The notes beneath the pieces were generated by a model. The model did not search any database. It had not been told where the DNA came from and was given only the letters and a program-made list of their open reading frames with translations. A stretch of 64,000 bases of DNA from Taibaiella koreensis (GTDB taxonomy: Bacteria; Bacteroidota; Bacteroidia; Chitinophagales; Chitinophagaceae): assembly GCF_003545715.1 (NCBI RefSeq), contig NZ_QVNU01000007.1, forward strand, positions 372,001 to 436,000, given 5' to 3'. A program made the position numbers and the translations under genes. Positions within the stretch are counted from its first letter, which is position 1, and every line of letters starts with the position of its first letter. Shown here piece after piece: positions 9,157 to 15,005 of the stretch.

Positions 9157-9226
9157 AGTTTTTATGTTTTTTGTTTTGGGTATTTGGTACGGTCAAATAA
9201 ATTTTCGTTTTGTTTTTCTCACCCCA

Positions 9227-9997
9227 TCATTTAGCTGGTCGAATTTTATAATTTAGCATGACAGCACCGTCATGATCACCATCTGCATGATATTCTCGGT
9301 CACTCTTGATTATTATAACAAACGCTTTCCATTTGGCGATATGAGAATTGTCTAAATCCACCTTTAGTACGTGACTGTCTTGCCATTGTAGATTCGGATG
9401 AAATCCATATTGGAGTTTTCTACCTTCAGGATCAGTAGCTTTCACGTTAAATTCTAATTTTTCCCCTGGATATAAAATTGTTTCGAACATTCCCGCCCCT
9501 TGTCCTGGCACCCAAACATTCCCGTAATTATCCGTGATGCTTTCAATGCGTGGAAAAATGTCATTATCTGTTTCCATTTTGCTGCGATGTACTACTATTT
9601 TGTTTCTAAGATATCCGGACATTCCAGCTACCAAATGTTTTTGAAAAGTCAATAGTTCTCTACGATGAGCGTCAGGGTTGCGATAATCTCCAAGTAGTTT
9701 CCAAAAAATCGTAAACGTCTTTTTATCTTCAAATACTGGGTGAAATATCTTCTCCCAATTCTTCTCGATAATTACTCCGAGATCGTAGAAATCTGAAAAA
9801 TACAATAGTCTTTCTTCCAATACTACCGCACCAAATTTCCTACGCTCCTCCTCCCTTTTTTCTTTCCATTTCTCTATTCTCTCGGCTGAAATCCCAGATG
9901 ATGGAAACCAATCAGCGCCAAACTGTGCTTCCATTTTTACAGCGATGAAATCTCTCATCGCATTTTCTACGTCTTTAAGTTCCTGTGTTTCGTTCAT
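9227..9997 (-). CDS. Swt1-type HEPN domain protein with C-terminal beta domain
   Basis: A 256-residue protein when started at the ATG at 9997. A longer frame to 10045 adds 16 residues without a better start context. Residues about 1-125 resemble Swt1-family HEPN domains: all-helical, with a WF(P)-x-GIS segment, a YFSDFYDLG segment and the diagnostic motif RNPDAH (R106, H111), which fits the HEPN RNase signature R-x4-H. Residues about 155-256 are beta-rich and look like an Ig/PKD-type sandwich (LYPGEKLEFNVKATDPEG). HEPN proteins commonly act as RNase toxins or effectors in phage defence. Here that role is inferred from the motif and from the divergent ATPase-nuclease neighbour. Confidence 0.65.
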   Translation of the reverse strand: MNETQELKDVENAMRDFIAVKMEAQFGADWFPSSGISAERIEKWKEKREEERRKFGAVVLEERLLYFSDFYDLGVIIEKNWEKIFHPVFEDKKTFTIFWKLLGDYRNPDAHRRELLTFQKHLVAGMSGYLRNKIVVHRSKMETDNDIFPRIESITDNYGNVWVPGQGAGMFETILYPGEKLEFNVKATDPEGRKLQYGFHPNLQWQDSHVLKVDLDNSHIAKWKAFVIIIKSDREYHADGDHDGAVMLNYKIRPAK

Positions 9998-10065
9998 CGT
10001 AATTTTGTTTCCTATGGCAAAGCAATTATAACTTAATTTTACCACAAATTACAAGAATGAATAAT

Positions 10066-10080
10066 AATTTGAGTCAAATT
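10066..10080. promoter_or_regulatory. Dyad in the divergent promoter region of the islet
   Basis: AATTTGA-G-TCAAATT is a perfect 7+1+7 inverted repeat in the 114-base gap between the divergent HEPN and GHKL-nuclease genes. Its position suits an operator acting on both directions. No regulator gene is evident in the islet. Confidence 0.3.
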
Positions 10081-10111
10081 TTTAACTTCAGTATCAAACA
10101 TCTAATCTTAT

Positions 10112-12217
10112 ATGCTTTACCAAAACGATGAATTTATAAAGGCAAAAGATTTATCATTTGTTGGTGTACTCCACGATTTAAAAAAGTCGCGAACTGCGAT
10201 GCAGCCGGTATTTGAAGCATTTACAAATGCATTGGAAGCAATAAAAATTAAGTCAAAGGGAGCCAAAGGCTATAAGGGTGAGATTAAAATTAGCCTTGTT
10301 GCTAAAGAACGGATAGATGGTGGAAAGGAATTTGAAAGTTTATCAATAACTGATAATGGGATCGGATTTAACGATCAAGAATTTCAAAGATTCAACACAT
10401 TTAAATTAACAACTAAAGGATTCAAAAATTTGGGATCCGGCAGAATCCAATACGTACATTTTTTTCAATCAGCAACAGTAGATAGCTATTTTGAATCAGA
10501 GAAGAAATTCTGGCATCGCAACTTTGTGGTTTCTAAAAGAGAAGAATTTCTAAGGCTCAATGCTATTGTAAAACATCGCTTTTGCAATGAAATAGAAACA
10601 GAATTAAATGAGACAACCATTAAGTTTGAGGGCTTAATTGATAATAGTAATGTCTATAACGAGCTAAATGAAATGGTTCTTAAGCAAAAATTATTAGAAA
10701 GATATTTGCCCTATCTATGCCACAACAGCAATAAATTGCCAAAAATTTCAATTGAGTTTTATGAGCAAACAGAACTAAAAGGTACCGCTACTATTTCAAA
10801 AAGTGATATACCACCTATTGATAAGAAAGACAAAATCTCCATTAATTACTATCATAAAACTGCAAAAGGTATTGAAAAGAAAGATGAGAAAGAGAATTTT
10901 TTTATTGAAGCTTTTAAGATTGAGCAGAGTCTCCTAAATGAAAACAAGCTCAATTTGGTTTCGAAGAATGAGGTCATTGAAGATTCCGCTATTCTTCTTG
11001 AAAGCTTATCACAACATGACCAAATAAAAGGTTATAAGTATCTATTTCTCGTATCAAGTGACTTCATAGATGCACGGGATACTAATCTTAGAGGTGAATT
11101 GAATATCTTAAACAGAGATTCATTTTATAAGGATGCATTTAGTAATGACTCGGAAATCTTCATCGAAGATATTCAATCCGAAGTGAATAGCAAGATAAAT
11201 GAAATGTATCCAGAAATCGAGAATGTCAAAAGAAAACATGCTGAGGATTTTGAAAAATTAAAGGAGATGTTTTTGCTTGATGATGAAACAGCGGAGTCAA
11301 TAACAATATCAATCAATGACAGTGAAACGGATATCTTGAAAAAATTTTACGAGGCAGAAGCAAAAAAGGAAGCTGCTATTGACGCCACTCTTAAAAAATC
11401 AATGGATAATTTGAATAACCTTGATACTAGAAGTCCAAATTATGACGAAGAATTAAAGAAGGAGATAAATATTTTAGTTAATGCAATTCCATTACAAAAC
11501 AAATTGGCCTTAACTCATTATGTCGCGCGCCGTAAGCTAATATTGGATTTATTCGATAAGATTTTGATGAGGGAACTGAATGTCCAGCAACAAAAGGAAA
11601 ACTATGACGAAGCTTTAATTCATAATCTTTTATTTCAGAAGGGCTCAACTGATGCGTCTGACAGTGATTTGTGGATGATAAACGAAGATTTCATCTATTT
11701 TAAAGGAAGTTCAGAAAAACGATTGAGCAAATTGGAAATTGATGGAAAGCCCGTATTTAAAAAAAGTTTTTCCGATGAAGAAGAACGTTATTTAAGCTCT
11801 TTAGGCGAAGATAGAAAAATTAAACGGCCGGATGTATTGCTATTTCCAGAAGAAGGTAAATGTATAATCATTGAATTTAAGGCACCGCATGTTAACGCTT
11901 CCGACCACTTAACTCAAATAGATAAATACGCAAATTTTATTAGAAACTATACTGAAGATGAGTTTCAAATAACTACGTTTTATGGATATCTACTAGGAGA
12001 AAATATAGAACCAAGAGACGTTTTAGGAGCAGTAAGTAGATATGAACAATCTTATCAATTTGACTATCTATTTAGACCATCGGAAAATGTAATAGGGTTT
12101 GATGGAAGGACAAATGGCTCAATATATTCTGAAGTAATTAAGTATTCGACGCTACTTCAAAGAGCTCGTCAAAGAAATAAGATCTTTATCAACAAACTCA
12201 ATCAGATCAGGAAATAA
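10112..12217 (+). CDS. GHKL ATPase fused to a PD-(D/E)XK nuclease domain
   Basis: This 701-residue protein begins with a GHKL (Hsp90/MutL/MORC-type) ATP-binding domain: N box EAFTNALEA (E35, N39), G1 motif TDNGIGF (D81) and G2-like LGSGRIQY (about 107-114). A long helical middle (about 330-540) is rich in Glu and Lys. The C-terminal part has a PD-(D/E)XK core: D574 in KRPDVLLF, then E588 and K590 in IIIEFKAP, followed by a conserved helix (HLTQIDKYANFIRN). MORC/MutL-like GHKL ATPases joined to restriction nucleases are known in prokaryotic restriction systems. ATP-gated DNA cleavage in defence is the likely role, inferred from the domains. It is divergent from the HEPN gene, A+T-rich, with the typical look of acquired DNA. 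Confidence 0.8.
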   Translation: MLYQNDEFIKAKDLSFVGVLHDLKKSRTAMQPVFEAFTNALEAIKIKSKGAKGYKGEIKISLVAKERIDGGKEFESLSITDNGIGFNDQEFQRFNTFKLTTKGFKNLGSGRIQYVHFFQSATVDSYFESEKKFWHRNFVVSKREEFLRLNAIVKHRFCNEIETELNETTIKFEGLIDNSNVYNELNEMVLKQKLLERYLPYLCHNSNKLPKISIEFYEQTELKGTATISKSDIPPIDKKDKISINYYHKTAKGIEKKDEKENFFIEAFKIEQSLLNENKLNLVSKNEVIEDSAILLESLSQHDQIKGYKYLFLVSSDFIDARDTNLRGELNILNRDSFYKDAFSNDSEIFIEDIQSEVNSKINEMYPEIENVKRKHAEDFEKLKEMFLLDDETAESITISINDSETDILKKFYEAEAKKEAAIDATLKKSMDNLNNLDTRSPNYDEELKKEINILVNAIPLQNKLALTHYVARRKLILDLFDKILMRELNVQQQKENYDEALIHNLLFQKGSTDASDSDLWMINEDFIYFKGSSEKRLSKLEIDGKPVFKKSFSDEEERYLSSLGEDRKIKRPDVLLFPEEGKCIIIEFKAPHVNASDHLTQIDKYANFIRNYTEDEFQITTFYGYLLGENIEPRDVLGAVSRYEQSYQFDYLFRPSENVIGFDGRTNGSIYSEVIKYSTLLQRARQRNKIFINKLNQIRK

Positions 12218-12413
12218 CATCTAGAGTCTTTACGAACTAATCTCTAAAAAACTGAATTTCATATAAATAAGCATAAAAAATTTTCGAACTTTGACAGGTT
12301 CTCCAGGCAGAATGAAACTGATAATTATAAATGCATATCCGTAATTTCTCTAACAACATTCAAGATCTTGCCCATATCTGTAAGACCATTTTCGCCTAAA
12401 GTGTTCAATTGAG

Positions 12414-12430
12414 TTCCCGTTAGGGGTACA
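12414..12430 (+). repeat. attR-like degenerate copy of the tRNA-Glu 3' end
   Basis: TTCCCGTTAGGGGTACA matches the tRNA-Glu 3' end at 8657-8673 in 14 of 17 positions and in the same orientation. It is followed six bases later by an intrinsic terminator, just as the tRNA itself is. It marks the probable right border of the islet. Confidence 0.35.
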
Positions 12431-12435
12431 AGAAT

Positions 12436-12460
12436 AGCCTGCAAATTTGCAGGCTTTTTT
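12436..12460 (+). terminator. Rho-independent terminator at the islet border
   Basis: AGCCTGCA-AATT-TGCAGGCT, a perfect palindrome, is followed by TTTTTT. It would stop transcription from the GHKL-nuclease gene. Confidence 0.8.
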
Positions 12461-12551
12461 ATTGCTTCTACTTCAAGCTGGAAGCTCCGGGTCAAGCGGG
12501 ATGTAGCAGATCTGATGTTACCTGTAAGATGTTGTACATTCCACAAATCAA

Positions 12552-12583
12552 TTGCTACAATCTAAAAATAGTGCATAGCTTTG
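12552..12583 (+). promoter_or_regulatory. Promoter of the small membrane protein gene
   Basis: TTG (12552-12554), 21 bases, then TAGCTTTG (12576-12583) matches the Bacteroidota consensus. The ATG follows only 10 bases later, so the mRNA would be almost leaderless. Confidence 0.5.
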
Positions 12584-12593
12584 AGCCAGATCA

Positions 12594-12977
12594 ATGCTGT
12601 CTGCTTTTATGCCGGTAATCATAGTAGGTATTTCTTGTATCATCGCCGGTATAGCGCTTCTTTTGAACTTCGGAAAGCGAAAGCACTATAGTTCCGGCTT
12701 TAATGATCCGGGAAAATTACCGGGTCGCAACAAGTCCCGGCTTTCGGTTTTTGTGGAACAAATTGAAGAACTGAAAATTAATCGGCGCAATTATAGGGAA
12801 CCGAACACACTGACAATCTACGAAAGAGCTTCGTTGCGTAAGACTACTAAACGACTAAAGATTGTCGCGGCCTGTTTTCTTATTATTGTTGGTATGTCTT
12901 TCATCTTCGCCTATAGCGCAGGGAAAAACGACCAAAAACCAGATCAAAGGAAGGCACCGGTAGAAACGTTGCGCTAG
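12594..12977 (+). CDS. Small two-helix membrane protein of unknown function
   Basis: This 127-residue protein has hydrophobic segments at about residues 5-25 and 90-108, with a basic cytosolic-looking stretch between them (KRKHYSS...RNKSRLS...RKTTKRLK) and a polar tail. The charge pattern suggests both ends face outward and the loop inward. No recognised family. The -7 promoter box ends 10 bases upstream and supports the start chosen. Confidence 0.55.
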   Translation: MLSAFMPVIIVGISCIIAGIALLLNFGKRKHYSSGFNDPGKLPGRNKSRLSVFVEQIEELKINRRNYREPNTLTIYERASLRKTTKRLKIVAACFLIIVGMSFIFAYSAGKNDQKPDQRKAPVETLR

Positions 12978-13049
12978 CTGGGGCGCAACTATAAACACGA
13001 TTATAAGGGGTGGGATGAATTAGTTTAGCTTGAGCATATAAGTAAGGAA

Positions 13050-13295
13050 ATGGAACATTTTTTTGAGTTACCAGTAAATCACAATGGAGAAGAGCTATTG
13101 CTAAAGGGGCGATTGGTCACCTTTGCTTACACGTACAAGTTTTACGTTATGGTAAACGGCAGGGAACTTGTGTTTGAACGAGATGATAGTGGCGAATTTC
13201 GTGCGCTGGTACAAGCCGTTGACAGCGGCAGTGAGATAGACGCATCATTTATCCACAATATTATTGTTGTATTGGAAGCGGTTCAGCCGGCTTAA
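13050..13295 (+). CDS. Small cytosolic protein of unknown function
   Basis: An 81-residue acidic protein of mostly beta strands (ELPVNHNGEELLLKGRLVTFAYTYKFYVMVNGRELVFERDDSGEFRALV) ending in a helix. It lacks a signal peptide or membrane segment. A TAAGGAA stretch immediately before the ATG could serve as a ribosome-binding site. It follows the small membrane protein gene by 72 bases on the same strand. I know of no function. Confidence 0.5.
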   Translation: MEHFFELPVNHNGEELLLKGRLVTFAYTYKFYVMVNGRELVFERDDSGEFRALVQAVDSGSEIDASFIHNIIVVLEAVQPA

Positions 13296-13356
13296 CGTGC
13301 AGTCAGGAAGGCCATTTCGTCAACTTAACCCTATGCCTACCGAGTCTATAGTGTAC

Positions 13357-13662
13357 TTAGCCCCCTTCGTTTCCGGAGAAAATGCAGTTGGTGATCAAAC
13401 GGACTGGCATTTTCATTGTATAGGGCACCGCCCGGCCACTTTTGCTACCCGTAAACATAAATCCATCCAGAAGCGTGGCATGGGTCAGGTTGGTAGCATA
13501 GTTCCTCACGCTCTTAATAATGGTAACGTTTGTACCTGGGTTTCGCTGATTGAATGAAGTGTGCGTATTCAGAAAGCCCCCAATAATTTTATGCCCTCTT
13601 TCAAATTGATTGGTCCGCCCTAAGCACCAGCATATGTCCGTGAAACCCGGCATCTGCGACAA
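13357..13662 (-). pseudogene. Remnant of a right-handed beta-helix repeat protein
   Basis: The minus-strand frame carries NATNLTHATLLDGFMFTGS-like and LITNCIFSGNEGG segments. These match the repeating ...LDGFTITGG...TNCIFSGN... pattern of secreted parallel beta-helix proteins. Only about 70 recognisable residues remain, no proper start is seen and the frame stops right after GNEGG. I read it as a decayed fragment. A short functional gene is unlikely. Confidence 0.4.
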
Positions 13663-13701
13663 CTATTGTTTAGCTGGCTGGTCTGTCAGCTAAACAATAG
13701 T
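13662..13701. repeat. Perfect 15-bp inverted repeat (hairpin)
   Basis: Arms 13662-13676 and 13687-13701 are perfectly complementary around a 10-base loop. It lies 25 bases beyond the stop codon of the RiPP precursor gene and may end or stabilise its transcript. No T run follows. Confidence 0.6.
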
Positions 13702-13726
13702 GATCAAAGCAGGATTTTGTGCCTGA

Positions 13727-14056
13727 TTAACCTCCGCAGCCACCGCCGGGAGTAGAAACTATGGTACCGCAGGCACCCTTAAGGACGCTCTGGCAGGCGA
13801 GATTCCCGGTTGGATTACAATCGCCAGGGATCTTGGAGGTTGCAAAGTTACAAAGGTTAACAGGTTGGGTTATCTGGGTGTTAACGCAGTCTGGAGTTTG
13901 CGTTTCATGGCAAAGAGCGCAGGGACTCGTCGCATTGGACGGACAGTTCGTTGCCGTATTATTGCCGCCACCAACTGTCTGTAAGCTATTGAGGGAGCTC
14001 ACAACAGTTTTGTTTAAAAACAATTTGGCATTCAATTCGATTTTTTTCTTTTTCAT
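13727..14056 (-). CDS. GG-leader RiPP precursor, class I lanthipeptide-like
   Basis: A 109-residue peptide whose leader (MKKKKIELNAKLFLNKTVVSSLN...) has the Bacteroidota natural-product precursor pattern: Lys-rich start, L-N-K-L-LNK repeats, SSLN, then a GG(G) cleavage site at residues 29-31. The core of about 78 residues is rich in Thr, Ser, Asn and Gly and contains nine Cys, ending GGGCGG. This composition would allow several (methyl)lanthionine rings. Typical helpers (LanB/LanC, radical SAM enzyme, peptidase-containing ABC exporter) are not found in this window. The product and its modification are inferred. A LytTR/histidine-kinase pair lies downstream on the same strand side and might regulate it. 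Confidence 0.65.
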   Translation of the reverse strand: MKKKKIELNAKLFLNKTVVSSLNSLQTVGGGNNTATNCPSNATSPCALCHETQTPDCVNTQITQPVNLCNFATSKIPGDCNPTGNLACQSVLKGACGTIVSTPGGGCGG

Positions 14057-14258
14057 AGCATTTTGTTTTTTGAAAATGGTTTTAAATGAGCGTATGTGTA
14101 AACCTGGTCAATCTGGCTTTAATTTTTATAGTAGCCGAACATTGAAAAGCCTTACTGACACAATAATAGCGCTCATTTTAAATTCGGAAAAAGAAAATAC
14201 GCCGTTGTGTTATCCGAGGCCGTAGTTATGCAGGATTTGCTGCCTTTTGTGTTTTCGT

Positions 14259-15005
14259 CTAGAAGCCATCCCGGAGTTTTCCTAAGAAAGCGTCCTTTTT
14301 ACTGGCAGCCACTTCTACGATACTTTTGTCCTGCATGACTACGCTACCGCCTCTTCCGCGAATATATCGGACCATGTATTGCAGGTTGATAATATGGGAA
14401 TGATGCACCCTGAAAAATTGGTTTGACGGTAATAACGTTTCGCATTCCTTGAGCCGCATACTTGCCAGTATTTTTTTACCGTCGGTAGTAAAGAAAAAGC
14501 AATAGCTATCGGAAGCCTCACACCTGATAATATCCTGGCAGTTGAGGAAAAGATAGCCATCCAGTACCGGTATGCTGATCCTGTTGTTGTGGGTGGGTTG
14601 CAGGGTTTGCATATATCTGACCAGGTATTCATTGGTTTGCTTCTGAATGATTCGATGCTCTGCCTTAACTACCGCCTGCTGCAAAATGTCTATGTCGATA
14701 GGCTTTAACAGGTAGTCCAGTACATTTTCCCGGAAGGCCTGAACGGCATATTGGTTGTAAGCCGTTGTAAAGATGACTTCAAAAGAAAGGGTATTGAATT
14801 TCTTCAATAGATCAAATCCGTTACCATTGGGCATTTCAATATCGAGAAAAACCAGCGCAGGCCTAAGCTCCTGGATAGCTTTATACCCGTCTTCCACATT
14901 TCCCGCTGTTCCGCAAACCTGCACCTGCGGACAGTATAAGCCCAGGAGCTTGCTCAGCGTATCTATATTGGCCGATTTATCATCAATAATCAGACTCTTC
15001 ATCAT
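14259..15005 (-). CDS. LytTR-family response regulator
   Basis: A 248-residue regulator. The N-terminal receiver domain (residues 1-120) has acidic residues D8/D9, phospho-acceptor D55 (FLDIEMP) and the conserved K near 107 (LLKPI). The C-terminal LytTR DNA-binding domain (about 145-248) includes the HHSHIINLQY-like segment typical of the family. It overlaps the end of the kinase gene by 23 bases, so the two are co-translated and form a cognate pair. The first Met is used, but the second (15002) is equally possible. Confidence 0.93.
   Translation of the reverse strand: MMKSLIIDDKSANIDTLSKLLGLYCPQVQVCGTAGNVEDGYKAIQELRPALVFLDIEMPNGNGFDLLKKFNTLSFEVIFTTAYNQYAVQAFRENVLDYLLKPIDIDILQQAVVKAEHRIIQKQTNEYLVRYMQTLQPTHNNRISIPVLDGYLFLNCQDIIRCEASDSYCFFFTTDGKKILASMRLKECETLLPSNQFFRVHHSHIINLQYMVRYIRGRGGSVVMQDKSIVEVAASKKDAFLGKLRDGF

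Larger units (their letters stand above)
12218..12593. other. Right border of the islet, no convincing gene
   Basis: These 376 bases hold the end of the A+T-rich block, a tRNA-3'-end-like site (12414-12430), a strong terminator and the promoter of the next gene. A 73-codon minus-strand frame (12325-12546) crosses the terminator palindrome and has no recognisable domain. I do not call it a gene, though its last half has reasonable codon structure and could be a remnant. Confidence 0.5.

Noticed and set aside
12325-12546. 73-codon minus-strand frame at the islet border
   Set aside because: It spans a perfect terminator palindrome and the tRNA-like site and has no recognisable family. At most it is a remnant.
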